From Shewanella sp. SR44-3 (GTDB taxonomy: Bacteria; Pseudomonadota; Gammaproteobacteria; Enterobacterales; Shewanellaceae): a stretch of 64,000 nt of DNA. The notes below the pieces were generated by a model. It saw only the letters and a list, made by a program, of their open reading frames with translations, was not told the origin of the DNA and did no database searches. Both the position numbers and the translations under genes were made by a program. Position 1 is the stretch's first letter, and every line of letters starts with the position of its first letter. Shown piece after piece: positions 47,598-57,139 of this stretch. The DNA lies in NCBI RefSeq assembly GCF_014163735.1, contig NZ_JACJDV010000008.1:62001-126000 (forward strand), written 5' to 3'.

Positions 47598-47778
47598 AGA
47601 CTCGTCTCATGTTGTGGTGTCGGCTTAAGTATAGTTAGTGAATATGCTTTAGCTGGAAAATTAGAATGGTAGAAAAATACTTAAGTTAAGCATTTTGCAA
47701 TTTTAAGCTGCTCAAGGTATAAATGCAGCCCTTTTATTTACTGTGGTCCTGCATGGGATCCTTGTATAGAGAAAAATC

Positions 47779-48213
47779 ATGACCCAAGTTAGCTCCGAGT
47801 ACCAAGCTACGGCCAAGAGCATTGCTTATAATGTTGCCAATAAAGTCTTACCTATGGCAAAACTACCCGAAACCTTAGCGGAAGCTTATGAAGGGCTATT
47901 CAGTGAATTAATTGAAGATAAAGCCGGATTATTCACTCGCAGCTGGGAAGCATTACCTGCTAGTGCGCAAAAACTGATGCCAAAAGCTGAATTCCATGGT
48001 TTCTATATTGCCAATGCGTGGATGCAACTTAGCCGAGTCGCGCAAGAGATTGCCGACAGTGCTGAAAACGAAGAAGAGATGAATAACAATGAGTACGATG
48101 GAGTGTTTGGACGTTTGGCTGAGCAATCATTAAAAGAGTGCTTACGTAAGCTTAAAAAAGCCCGTACCGAACGCTCTATGCTCAATAGCTTTAAGCAAGT
48201 GATGGCGCCATAA
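47779..48213 (+). CDS. Small helical protein, possibly DUF3069 family
   Basis: 144 residues, cytoplasmic, almost all helix, with an acidic loop (NEEEMNNNEYDG, about 96-107) and a basic C-terminus. Size and layout resemble the gammaproteobacterial DUF3069 family; this is by eye only. Function unknown. Followed by a terminator at 48242, convergent with maeA. Confidence 0.55.
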   Translation: MTQVSSEYQATAKSIAYNVANKVLPMAKLPETLAEAYEGLFSELIEDKAGLFTRSWEALPASAQKLMPKAEFHGFYIANAWMQLSRVAQEIADSAENEEEMNNNEYDGVFGRLAEQSLKECLRKLKKARTERSMLNSFKQVMAP

Positions 48214-48241
48214 TTCTTGTTTACAGTGGTCACTTTCAACA

Positions 48242-48267
48242 AAAATCCCAGCTATTGCTGGGATTTT
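48242..48267. terminator. Bidirectional intrinsic terminator
   Basis: AAAATCCCAGC paired with GCTGGGATTTT around loop TATT (11-bp perfect stem). It serves the plus-strand small-protein gene and, on the minus strand, maeA. Confidence 0.9.
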
Positions 48268-48287
48268 GTTACTAAGTTGATGAGTAA

Positions 48288-49976
48288 TTAGAACGAGGTA
48301 CGCTTATAACGGCGATACTTAGGCTCCCAAAAGTTCTTCTCGATAGCCTTATTCAATAGCTCGTCGGTCAGTGGTAATGCAAGGCCTTGACCCATAGCGA
48401 CTTTAGCAACCGCAAAGGCAATATATTTACTGACTTTTTGAATATCACCTAACTTAGGCAATAGTGAACCCACCCCAGTGGTGCCAAGGGGGGAGCATTC
48501 AGCCAAGGCACGGCTTGATGCCATTAACATCTCATCAGAAACGCGTTTAGCGCGACAAGCCAATACACCTAAACCAATACCAGGGAAGATGAAACTGTTA
48601 TTACACTGAGCAATTTCAAAGGTTTCATCACCAACTGTGACAGGCTCAAATGGGCTACCCGTCGCCACTAATGCTTGGCCGTTAGTCCAGTTCAATACGT
48701 CTTTTGGTGTGGCTTCAACACGACTAGTAGGATTTGATAGCGGGAACACTATCGGCCGTGGGCAATGCAAATGCATAGCGCGAATAACGGCTTCAGTAAA
48801 TTGCCCTGGTGCACCAGAAACACCAATTAATACAGTAGGTTTTGCGTTATTAATGACATTAAGCAATGACACGCTATCACCTTCAATGTGCCATTGACTT
48901 ACCGCCGCACTACTTTGGGCAAGTTTTTTCTGGAATGGCAATAAGTTCAAGGTGTTATCTTGTAGTAGGCCTAAACGGTCAACCATGAAGACCTGTGAGC
49001 GTGCTTGCTCTTCACTTATGCCTTCAGAAATCATTTGTGCCACTATGGCTTCGGCGATACCGCATCCAGCGCTACCTGCGCCTAAAAATACAACTCGTTG
49101 CTTACTGAGCTGAGTCTTGGCTGCTTTGCTTGCCGCTAATAATGAGCCGACAGTTACAGCCGCTGTACCTTGGATATCATCATTAAAGCAGCAGTATTGA
49201 TCCTTGTAGCGCTCAAGTAATGGCATAGCATTGCGTTGGGCAAAATCTTCAAATTGGATCAATACATCTGGCCATCGACGGTGTACGGCTTCCATAAAGG
49301 CTTCAACAAAGTCAGCATAATCTTGGCCTTCGATGCGACGATGACGCCAGCCCATGTACATAGGGTCGTCTAATAATTCTTGATTATCAGTACCTACGTC
49401 TAATGTGATGGGCAGGGTGTAGGCTGGGCTAATGCCACCACAACTTGTGTACAAGGATAACTTACCAATAGGGATCCCCATACCACCAATACCTTGGTCC
49501 CCAAGACCTAAAATACGTTCACCATCAGTGACAACAATGACTTTTACCTTGTGGCGAGTCGAGTTGTTTAAGATGTCGTCAATTCTGTCTTTATTGGCAT
49601 AAGAGATAAACAGGCCACGGTTACGGCGGTAGTTTTTAGAAAAACGTTCACAAGCCAGACCCACTGTTGGGGTATAGATGATGGGCATCATTTCAGTGAT
49701 ATTGTTGCGCACTAATCGGTAAAATAACGTCTCGTTAGTATCTTGAATATTTCTTAAATAAATATGCTTATCAAGATCATTACTGAAATTGCTGAACTGA
49801 GCATAGGCACGGAAAGCTTGTTCTTCAATGGTCTCAATAACGTAAGGAAGTAACCCTTCAAGGTTAAAGAAAATGCGTTCTTCTTCGCTAAAAGCACTGC
49901 CTTTATTGATTAAAGGGGCTTCAAGGATCGCTGGGCCTGCAAAAGGAAGATAGAGAGGGCGTTTATTATCGTCCAT
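48288..49976 (-). CDS. maeA: NAD-dependent malic enzyme
   Basis: 562 residues, closely matching E. coli MaeA (565). It oxidatively decarboxylates malate to pyruvate with NAD. Motifs: [25 protein letters not shown] (read in parts), [14 protein letters not shown] with the metal-binding Glu-Asp pair, and the Rossmann motif [14 protein letters not shown] chose the ATG at 49976 ([15 protein letters not shown]) since AAAGG precedes it by seven bases and the start aligns with E. coli; an upstream ATG adds eight unlike residues. Cytoplasmic. Confidence 0.96.
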   Translation of the reverse strand: MDDNKRPLYLPFAGPAILEAPLINKGSAFSEEERIFFNLEGLLPYVIETIEEQAFRAYAQFSNFSNDLDKHIYLRNIQDTNETLFYRLVRNNITEMMPIIYTPTVGLACERFSKNYRRNRGLFISYANKDRIDDILNNSTRHKVKVIVVTDGERILGLGDQGIGGMGIPIGKLSLYTSCGGISPAYTLPITLDVGTDNQELLDDPMYMGWRHRRIEGQDYADFVEAFMEAVHRRWPDVLIQFEDFAQRNAMPLLERYKDQYCCFNDDIQGTAAVTVGSLLAASKAAKTQLSKQRVVFLGAGSAGCGIAEAIVAQMISEGISEEQARSQVFMVDRLGLLQDNTLNLLPFQKKLAQSSAAVSQWHIEGDSVSLLNVINNAKPTVLIGVSGAPGQFTEAVIRAMHLHCPRPIVFPLSNPTSRVEATPKDVLNWTNGQALVATGSPFEPVTVGDETFEIAQCNNSFIFPGIGLGVLACRAKRVSDEMLMASSRALAECSPLGTTGVGSLLPKLGDIQKVSKYIAFAVAKVAMGQGLALPLTDELLNKAIEKNFWEPKYRRYKRTSF

Positions 49977-50151
49977 AGATAACCTTTTATGATGATTCAC
50001 AATTTAACATTTGTTAATGAAGTAAGATTATCACGTCTTAAAAACTTTGTGGTCTGTTATGTGAGGCTTTTCACTGTTTTTAACAGAGCAGAGTTTAAAT
50101 TAACTCTTATTGGGAGGATTTAAACAGTAATAGCATTGTATTAGATAGCAA

Positions 50152-50173
50152 AACGCACCGAAAACGGTGCGTT
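50152..50173 (-). terminator. Terminator after yehS
   Basis: AACGCACCG paired with CGGTGCGTT, four-base loop; on the minus strand it is followed by TTTT. It lies 36 bases after the yehS stop. Confidence 0.7.
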
Positions 50174-50208
50174 AGATAAAGCTTTTTACTAAAGTTTAAA
50201 CAAAGACC

Positions 50209-50673
50209 TTATACGCCTCTGTGTTTAATCGATAAGCCTTTGATGAAGTTGCGTAGCACTTGATCGCCACACGCTTTATAGTTTTTATGATCAGGGCTTC
50301 TAAAGAGCGCGCCTAATTCTGATTTTGACATGGCGAAGTCAGCTGAGGCTAATGCGGCTATGATATCTTCTTCACGCAGTTCAAGAGCGACGCGTAACTT
50401 CTTAAAGATTAAATTGTTCGTCAACTGCTTAAGTGGTGTAGGGATTTCAGCACCAGGCTTAAGGCCACGGTTTTCTATGATTAACCCATCTAAAAACTGA
50501 CACATCAAGGTGTCATTACAGGCTTGGTAGCCTTCCTCTTCTTCCTTTTTTAACAGAGCAATAATTTGCTCGGTAGAGATTTCCACTTTAGCTTTAGCGA
50601 AAATAGTGATCATTTTGGCATTTGAATAATCAAATACAAAACGAACGCGGCGAAGAATATCATTGTTAATCAT
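50209..50673 (-). CDS. yehS: DUF1456 family protein YehS
   Basis: 154 residues. Two copies of the DUF1456 unit: residues about 1-70 and 85-154 each have an LRRVRFVFDYSN/LRVALELREEDI-type start and end with the ACxDxxxxxFLxGLIIxxRG pattern (seen as ACNDTLMCQFLDGLIIENRG and ACGDQVLRNFIKGLSIKHRG). E. coli YehS has the same size. Function unknown. Cytoplasmic. Preceded by a weak ribosome site. Confidence 0.92.
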   Translation of the reverse strand: MINNDILRRVRFVFDYSNAKMITIFAKAKVEISTEQIIALLKKEEEEGYQACNDTLMCQFLDGLIIENRGLKPGAEIPTPLKQLTNNLIFKKLRVALELREEDIIAALASADFAMSKSELGALFRSPDHKNYKACGDQVLRNFIKGLSIKHRGV

Positions 50674-51016
50674 AGGTTTCTCTGGCGCATGGGCGCTGTC
50701 AATTTATAGAACTCACAGTATAACTGTATCGCTCATGGTTTGATAACTTTACCGTGTGAAATGTTATTTTGAGCATCGATTAAGACCAATAGTTAATATC
50801 GTATAAAAAAGAATGTTCACTACTGGCATATGCAGGGGATGTAAATGCTAATTTTTGTAACATATGAGTGTAAATTTGAAATTGACTTTTTCATATAAAT
50901 CTTTAGTTTAGTTTGTGAATGTTAATTAAATGTATGTTTAATGTGTATTTGATGTATCAATTTAGGTTCTGCATATATCAAATAATAATGACTCATAAAA
51001 TGAATTAAGGAAGATC
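50674..51016. other. A+T-rich intergenic region upstream of the large TonB-dependent receptor
   Basis: No gene is visible. The region is rich in A and T, with TTGACT at 50882-50887 as a weak possible -35 box and no convincing -10. A run of short TGTTTAAT/TGTATTTGATGTAT-like words (about 50920-50960) precedes the gene. I see no riboswitch. Confidence 0.35.
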
Positions 51017-53608
51017 ATGAATACAGCTCACCTCTTACGCAGTGCTTGCGCTATCGCAATATCATTATCATTAGCTCCACAAGTGGTTGCCGCCGATGCA
51101 GCCGTGGAGAGAATTGAAGTCACTGGTACCCACATTAAACGTACCGATATGGAAGGCGCATCTCCTATGGCAGTTTTGACTGCGGAGGATATTGCTCGCT
51201 CTGGAGCCCAAGATATCTCTCAGCTATTGAGTAAATTGCCCGTTGCTGGTAGCGGTACCTTCTCTACTCAAGGTAATAACTCAGATGATACTGCAAACGG
51301 CGGCGCGGCCGTGTCTTTACGTGGCTTAGGTGCGGACTCCACTCTCGTTTTATTAAATGGTCGTCGTATCGCCGTTTCATCCTTTGCTAAATCCATCGAT
51401 ACAGCCTTCGTCGATATTAACTCGATCCCCATTTCTGCTGTTAAACGAATTGATATTGTGAAAGATGGCGCTTCAGCAACCTATGGTTCAGATGCCATAG
51501 CCGGGGTTATTAATATTATCTTGAAGAAAGACTTCGAAGGTTTTGAAGTTAATGGCAAAGTGGCTGAGAATGTAGAAGACGGTGGCGGTCAACAATCTGG
51601 TTCCATTTTGTTTGGTACCGATGCTGATAACGGAAAATCGCACACTACGGTCATATTTGATTACTTTAAAGAAAATGAAACCCTGTTTGGTGACCGTGAT
51701 TATTCCAAGTCCGCTAACCAAACGGCCAATGGCGGCCCAGACTTACGTTCATCAGCAGGAAATCCTGGTACTTATATCCCAGCAACAATAGATGCCAATG
51801 GAAAGATTGAACCTAATACTGGCTCATTTAAATGGACCCCAGATGTTAATTGCGCTGCCAGCAGTATTAGAGGTGATTTTTGCCGTTTTGATTATGCAGC
51901 AGGAATGACTTCGACCCCTGAATCTAGCCGAGTTGGCTTATCAGTTTTCCAAAATTATGAATTTAATGATGAGCTTAAACTATTTGCGGAAATGATGTAT
52001 CAGCATAATGAAAGTGTGGTGAAAGGGGCGGCGAGTCCTTCTTTTGGCGAATTTTATATGCTTAAAGATAATCCTCTTTTTGTTAGCGGTGCAGCAATAA
52101 ACCCATTTCCTGGTGAAGACTTAACCATGAATCGTCGCCTGACTGAAGCTGGTGCTAGACAAAAATCATCAGAGTCTGATAGCGCCCGGATAGTGATGGG
52201 ATTAAATGGCATGCTTTCAGAATGGGAATGGGAACTGGCCTACACCTATTCATATAATAGAAATCATGAGTTTGGTGAGCAAGGTTTCGTATGGACTCCG
52301 CGTTTGCAAGAGGCGATTAATTCTGGCGCCTTTAATCCGTTAGCAACGACTCAGCAAGGGGATATCATAGATAGACTTAGTGTGAGTACGACTCGAAGTG
52401 GCAAATCCACAACAAATGCCGTTGACGGAAAAATTGCCGGTGACTTATTTGAAATGCCAGCGGGTGCGGTCGCCATGGCAGTAGGTTTTGAATATCGTGA
52501 AGAAGAGCTGTCAGATAACCCCGATGAACTCTTTAAGCGCGGTGAGATTTTTGGTACAGAAGCGACAGAGGCCAGCGGAACTCGGGATCAAAAATCATTA
52601 TTTGTTGAATTTGCGGTACCGGTATTTGAACGTCTGGAAGCGCAGCTTGCGCTACGTTATGAGGACTACAGTGACTTTGGTGACACCACTAACCCCAAAA
52701 TTGCGCTGCGCTATACACCCCTTGATAACTTAACTTTGCGTGCAAGTTGGGGGGAGGCTTTCCGAGCGCCCTCGCTAGTTCAGTTAGGTCTTGGTGCAGC
52801 ACAGGAATCTCCTGGGCTTGTTGATTCAGTACGTTGTCCTATGACAGGGATTGAAGACGACTGTAGCCCCCAAGAGCGTACGGTGATTTTCTCTGGTAAC
52901 CCAAACCTTCGACCAGAAGAATCAACCTCATATAACTTAGGGGCTGTGTGGGGGATTACCGATGACTTGAGCGTGGGTATAGATTATTGGAATTATGACC
53001 AAGACGGCTTGATCACCTCTGATACTCAGCACTTGGTCAACACCCAAGGAAATAACCCAAGTGCAGTGTTGCGTGAGCCATCTGCGGGCGGTATTCCTGG
53101 TCGTATTATTAGAATTTATGACCAATTTGGCAATTTAGGTGGCCAAACCACAGATGGTATTGATTTCGATATTAAATATAAGTTGGCAACCACTAATGTG
53201 GGCGAATTCGGTTTGAGCTACAACCTGACTTGGGTAAATAGTTTCGACCAGGAGCGTGAAGATGGCACCATACGTGAATTAGGTGGAGAATATCAGCATC
53301 CAGATTATCGCTGGACTGCTGGGGTCGATTGGGGATATCAAGATTTTCAGACCAGTGCTCGCATCAATTATATTGGTGAGTACCAAGATAATATTGATGC
53401 CGGCGCCGAAGGCATGATAGATGCAATGGTGACCTTAGATATGAATGTGACTTATATTGGTTTTGATAAGTGGAGTCTGACCTTGGGCGCGAATAACATG
53501 CTCAATGAAGAACCCCCTTTCAGTGCCGCAGACTTTATGGGCTATGATCAATCAACACATTCAGCTGTTGGCGCACTTTGGTATGCTAAGGCGAGTTACC
53601 GCTTCTAA
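51017..53608 (+). CDS. TonB-dependent outer-membrane receptor
   Basis: 863 residues. Signal peptide (about 1-26), a TonB box VERIEVTGTHIKR at about 30-42, a plug domain with the VLLNGRRIAVSSFAKS and GVINIILKKDF motifs (about 113-172), and a large 22-strand barrel ending in a C-terminal YAKASYRF. This is the long, Caulobacter/Shewanella-type subgroup; its substrate is unknown (carbohydrates, peptides or iron complexes have been reported for relatives). It stands alone, with a GST gene downstream, so neighbours do not help. Confidence 0.93.
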   Translation: MNTAHLLRSACAIAISLSLAPQVVAADAAVERIEVTGTHIKRTDMEGASPMAVLTAEDIARSGAQDISQLLSKLPVAGSGTFSTQGNNSDDTANGGAAVSLRGLGADSTLVLLNGRRIAVSSFAKSIDTAFVDINSIPISAVKRIDIVKDGASATYGSDAIAGVINIILKKDFEGFEVNGKVAENVEDGGGQQSGSILFGTDADNGKSHTTVIFDYFKENETLFGDRDYSKSANQTANGGPDLRSSAGNPGTYIPATIDANGKIEPNTGSFKWTPDVNCAASSIRGDFCRFDYAAGMTSTPESSRVGLSVFQNYEFNDELKLFAEMMYQHNESVVKGAASPSFGEFYMLKDNPLFVSGAAINPFPGEDLTMNRRLTEAGARQKSSESDSARIVMGLNGMLSEWEWELAYTYSYNRNHEFGEQGFVWTPRLQEAINSGAFNPLATTQQGDIIDRLSVSTTRSGKSTTNAVDGKIAGDLFEMPAGAVAMAVGFEYREEELSDNPDELFKRGEIFGTEATEASGTRDQKSLFVEFAVPVFERLEAQLALRYEDYSDFGDTTNPKIALRYTPLDNLTLRASWGEAFRAPSLVQLGLGAAQESPGLVDSVRCPMTGIEDDCSPQERTVIFSGNPNLRPEESTSYNLGAVWGITDDLSVGIDYWNYDQDGLITSDTQHLVNTQGNNPSAVLREPSAGGIPGRIIRIYDQFGNLGGQTTDGIDFDIKYKLATTNVGEFGLSYNLTWVNSFDQEREDGTIRELGGEYQHPDYRWTAGVDWGYQDFQTSARINYIGEYQDNIDAGAEGMIDAMVTLDMNVTYIGFDKWSLTLGANNMLNEEPPFSAADFMGYDQSTHSAVGALWYAKASYRF

Positions 53609-53724
53609 GCTTGCAATAAAAAGCGTTAAACTCGAATTTGGGCGGCATTTTTGCCGCTCTAATTTTTTTGGCCACTCAATCTGATTATTTTCGAACAAGA
53701 TTAACCTCATTTAAGGAGCATAAG

Positions 53725-54369
53725 ATGATCACTCTCTATGGTACCCCTAGAAGTCGTGCACTGCGCGTGTCTTGGGCGTTAGAAGAATTAGGCCTAGATT
53801 GGCAATTTAGTTTTATCAATTTCACTAAAGGGGACAACCGCTCAGAGGTTTTTTTAGGCTTAAACCCAAGTGGTAAAATTCCTGTGATCACAGATGATGA
53901 TTTGGTGGTCACAGAATCTGCCGCCATCGTCAGCTATTTGGCCGAGCAATACGGCCAAGGTGCATTACTTCCCGATAGCACTGCATCTAAAGCGGAGCGC
54001 GCACTATTTCATCAATGGTACAGTTTTATTATTTGTGAACTCGAGCAGCCTCTGTGGAGTATGGGCAAGCATAAGTTTGCACTGCCTGAGGCACAAAGGT
54101 TAAGCGCAATGCGTGCAGTTGCTGTGTGGGAGTTTGATAAGGCGGCGGCGATTGCAGAAACATGGACGCCAGAAGCTGGCTTTTTGCTGGGTGATAGATT
54201 CACACTGATTGATATTTTACTGTGTCACACCTTGATGTGGGCCACGGTATTTGAGCAAAAAATTCCGCCAAAACTTGCCGCTTATCGAGATAGGTTACAA
54301 CTAAGACCCGCCTTAGTTTCAGCACTGAAGAAAACAGAAGCTATGGCGAAAGCGGCCCAAGCTGAATAA
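53725..54369 (+). CDS. Glutathione S-transferase family protein
   Basis: 214 residues. N-terminal thioredoxin-fold domain (about 1-80) with the glutathione site LNPSGKIPVITDDDLVVTESAAI (residues about 50-72, read in parts) and helical C-terminal domain. Serine at the catalytic position (GTPRSRALRV) places it in the bacterial beta/nu-like group. Cytoplasmic. AAGGAG seven bases before the ATG at 53725 rules out a longer start. A 22-bp palindromic terminator follows. Confidence 0.92.
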   Translation: MITLYGTPRSRALRVSWALEELGLDWQFSFINFTKGDNRSEVFLGLNPSGKIPVITDDDLVVTESAAIVSYLAEQYGQGALLPDSTASKAERALFHQWYSFIICELEQPLWSMGKHKFALPEAQRLSAMRAVAVWEFDKAAAIAETWTPEAGFLLGDRFTLIDILLCHTLMWATVFEQKIPPKLAAYRDRLQLRPALVSALKKTEAMAKAAQAE

Positions 54370-54420
54370 TGGCATGTGGGTCAATGATCTTGTTTTGGGA
54401 TATTCGCGGGATAGTGAGAT

Positions 54421-54444
54421 AAGGGAAGCCGCGGCTTCCCTTTT
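54421..54444. terminator. Palindromic terminator after the GST gene
   Basis: Two exactly complementary 11-base arms, AAGGGAAGCCG and CGGCTTCCCTT (54421-54442), followed by a short T run. Probably folds with a four-base CGCG loop. Confidence 0.7.
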
Positions 54445-54486
54445 GCTGACGAGTCAGTCGGTTATAGCAATGAACTAACCCTAAGG

Positions 54487-54987
54487 TTACAGCTGGGTTG
54501 CAGCCCATTTAGCACGGCTTTCACGGCTTTCGCTCATGCTATTTTCAGCGCGATAGCGCTTATAAGCTTCTGCATCTAATGGCACTAAGCTCACATCAAC
54601 TTCCAGTACCAGTTTACATTCTTTCTTGATGCGCCAGGCTGCGGTGTTATACAGCTCAGTTAACGGCAATGAGCTTAAAAACTCAGGATTATATTGAGTG
54701 TATAGCGCTTGTGTTGGGTAAACGACAAAAGATAAGCGGCGTTTAGGCTCTTTTTTAAACAACTCTTCAATGCCATCAGTGGTGTTTAGCACTTGCATCT
54801 CTATGATGTCATCTATGTCTAATAGCTTCTTTTGCGCCATTTCTGGCGCTTGTTGTTCACCGGATTCCCAAGCGAGGACATCGTCAAGGCTGGCTTTGGT
54901 CAGTTCGGCGATTTGCTCAACACTGAGCCCCAGTGATAGACGTAAATATTTAATCTCAATGGCATTTAAGCCTGTATTTTTTGACAT
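54487..54987 (-). CDS. XRE-like helix-turn-helix protein of unknown function
   Basis: 166 residues. The N-terminus (about 8-62) has an XRE-type helix-turn-helix: [32 protein letters not shown], read in parts. The remaining ~100 residues form a mixed domain with no clear match; the overall size resembles a family seen in Shewanella (DUF4447 comes to mind, not verified). It may bind DNA or be an antitoxin-like regulator. AGGAT precedes the ATG. It is followed, in the same direction and 76 bases upstream, by the SUKH-type gene. Targets are unknown. Confidence 0.7.
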   Translation of the reverse strand: MSKNTGLNAIEIKYLRLSLGLSVEQIAELTKASLDDVLAWESGEQQAPEMAQKKLLDIDDIIEMQVLNTTDGIEELFKKEPKRRLSFVVYPTQALYTQYNPEFLSSLPLTELYNTAAWRIKKECKLVLEVDVSLVPLDAEAYKRYRAENSMSESRESRAKWAATQL

Positions 54988-55062
54988 GATATATCCTGCT
55001 TAACGCGTGTATATGGGCTTTAGGGCCGCGAGTTGGTTGTAGCTTTTAGTGTGGTAGCTAGC

Positions 55063-55464
55063 TTAGTTATTAAGCCAAACACGGTCGACCCAGTGCCAAA
55101 ATGATTCAAACACTTCACCAACGAAGCGGCCATTTTTCCAAAAATGAACTTGTCCGTCTTGATCTATGCAATAGAAGTTATCGCCTTGCTGGCAAATGGC
55201 AATTAGCTCTCGCGGCAGACCAATAGACCAAGCGTAGCAAGTGACCTCAGGTAGATAGGTATGAGACTGAGGATCGCTTGCTGTTACCGGCTCAATATGC
55301 CCATAAACAACATCGCTTGCTTCCATCAAAAAGACTTTTAATTCCCGAGGTAAAGAGATCAGGATTTGCTCTTCAACTTCTACTAATTGCTCGAAACTTG
55401 CCAATTCTAACGGCACAGGCACTGGCTCATTTAAGTCCTGTAGTTGTTCAATCAATTCATGCAT
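55063..55464 (-). CDS. SMI1/KNR4 (SUKH) family protein
   Basis: 133 residues. The SUKH fold is recognised by ISLPRELKVFLMEASDVVYG (about 35-54), the aromatic-acidic FYCIDQDGQVHFW (about 100-112) and a final SFWHWVDRVW. Bacterial SUKH proteins are often immunity proteins of toxin systems, but many stand-alone copies are not. No toxin gene is visible beside it; the neighbour is an HTH protein 76 bases downstream. An immunity role is unproven. Confidence 0.8.
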   Translation of the reverse strand: MHELIEQLQDLNEPVPVPLELASFEQLVEVEEQILISLPRELKVFLMEASDVVYGHIEPVTASDPQSHTYLPEVTCYAWSIGLPRELIAICQQGDNFYCIDQDGQVHFWKNGRFVGEVFESFWHWVDRVWLNN

Positions 55465-55638
55465 AAAAAGGGCTCAAGACAAATAATAATGGCCGCAGTA
55501 TAACCGTCAATTGAATGCTTTCCAAACATCCCATCTAAGGTGTTGGCTTTAGCGGATTTTGGCGACAATTATTTATCTACAAGGGGCTTAAGTTTGGGGT
55601 ATAGTATTTGTTTCTTATCATTGTTTTAAAAGTAGCTC

Positions 55639-57030
55639 GTGGCCAAAATTACCGTCAAGCAAGAAGAAGCCTTATCAATAAAATTCAGTCATCAAATGCA
55701 GGTTGGCGATCAACGTGTGTTGGATCTGTATTTCTATTTGCCAACAGAGATGGGGATAGACTCTCATACTTTGGATGAAGAAGAATATTATTATGCGGCG
55801 ATTGTTGGACGACGCTCTTATTATTCTCAAGGATTGCATTTACCCTTAGTACAGAGTCGTTTCGCCAGCATTAAAAAGCGCACTATGGATGAATTTCGGC
55901 TGTATTTAAATTTGTTTGCTTATCAGTTTGCTGTGGCAATTGAAACGGATGCTAAGGCACTAAGACAAATCACTGATGCCAATGAGTTTTATCCCGCCCT
56001 TGCCGATTTAGGTGAGCTGGTGGCGCAATTGCTGAAAAAATTTCGCCGTAATGAACCCAGTGAAGCCAAGTGGAAGCACTATTTTGAGAACGCCGATAAT
56101 TATTTATCTTGGTTTTGCGAGCAGCAACTACTAAAAACCTTGTCACACGGCCCTCGTAGCGCCGACTACAGCGATGTCAGTGAACAAATTATTAGCTTGT
56201 GCCGCAGTGAATACCAATATCGCGAAGAAGAAAAGCGCTATAACTCTACTCAAACCCGCCAGGATGCTAATCGTATTTCTAACAAGATGTTGTTGCTTAG
56301 GCGTTTGATCCAGCAAGGAGTGGTGCTTAAAGAAGAGTTAAAATCCTTAGGGGCTGGACTTAAAAAAACAGTGACTGGTACTGTGACCGCAATTGTCATG
56401 GTGTTAGTTTCTGCGCTGATCATTAAAGCGCAAGGGGTGTTTAGCGAGCTGACGATAGCATTGGTCTTAATAGTGGCGGTGATCTACGGTTTTAGAGAAA
56501 TCTTTAAAGAAGATATGCGCAATGTTGTTTGGCGCTATATTCAGCGTGGGCGCCCTAAGTGGAGCAGAATTTTAAGGGATACTAGCACTCAAGCTATTAT
56601 TGCTAAGCAATTGGTTTGGCTTGAATTTATGCGTGCCAAAGATATGCCCTCCGCGGTTGTAGATATTATGAAGCAGCGCCATAGCCAGAATAAAATCGAT
56701 GCTCAAGTGTTGCATTATCGTATTTCTACCCGTGTCACCCAACATGAGTTCCAGGCCGGTTACACCCAAATTCAAGAGCAAGTGAATTTTAGTTTAGTGC
56801 CTTTTGCCCGCTACCTAGAGAGAGGTCAGGCCAAAATTTATAAAGAAACCGAAGGTAAAATTAGCCATGACTCTGTGGAGCGCCGCTACCAGATCAACCT
56901 AGTGGTGGTCCTTCGGGAAGGTAAAGGCGAGACTGAATACGCACGTTATAAAGTGACCATGAACCGTTCTAGTATTATTGAAATAACCCAGAGCGATTTA
57001 CCTGACAATATCCCAGCTATAGGGGATTGA
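55639..57030 (+). CDS. Unrecognised protein with a two-helix membrane hairpin
   Basis: 463 residues starting at GTG (55639). A soluble N-terminal region of ~245 residues has many Tyr and Arg and a charged coiled region (about 195-240). Two adjacent membrane helices follow (about 253-270 and 277-290), and then a ~170-residue C-terminal domain rich in Arg, Lys and Glu, with a regular strand pattern at the end (YQINLVVVLREGK). Both soluble parts should face the cytoplasm if the helices form a hairpin. I do not recognise the family. Preceded by TATAGT as a possible -10. It lies alone between the SUKH gene and a PAS protein. Confidence 0.7.
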   Translation: MAKITVKQEEALSIKFSHQMQVGDQRVLDLYFYLPTEMGIDSHTLDEEEYYYAAIVGRRSYYSQGLHLPLVQSRFASIKKRTMDEFRLYLNLFAYQFAVAIETDAKALRQITDANEFYPALADLGELVAQLLKKFRRNEPSEAKWKHYFENADNYLSWFCEQQLLKTLSHGPRSADYSDVSEQIISLCRSEYQYREEEKRYNSTQTRQDANRISNKMLLLRRLIQQGVVLKEELKSLGAGLKKTVTGTVTAIVMVLVSALIIKAQGVFSELTIALVLIVAVIYGFREIFKEDMRNVVWRYIQRGRPKWSRILRDTSTQAIIAKQLVWLEFMRAKDMPSAVVDIMKQRHSQNKIDAQVLHYRISTRVTQHEFQAGYTQIQEQVNFSLVPFARYLERGQAKIYKETEGKISHDSVERRYQINLVVVLREGKGETEYARYKVTMNRSSIIEITQSDLPDNIPAIGD

Positions 57031-57139
57031 TGGCTTTATGGTGCTGACAATGCGTAGCGTCCATCGCGACGCATGGGGTATCTCATCTTCGATACTATGA
57101 CTTGTTTAGTATGACGTCATCACGACTAATTGAGTGGAG

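Noticed and set aside
57050..57085. Hairpin ATGCGTAGCG ... CGCGACGCAT after the two-helix protein gene
   Set aside because: One mismatch and no T run; not enough to call a terminator.
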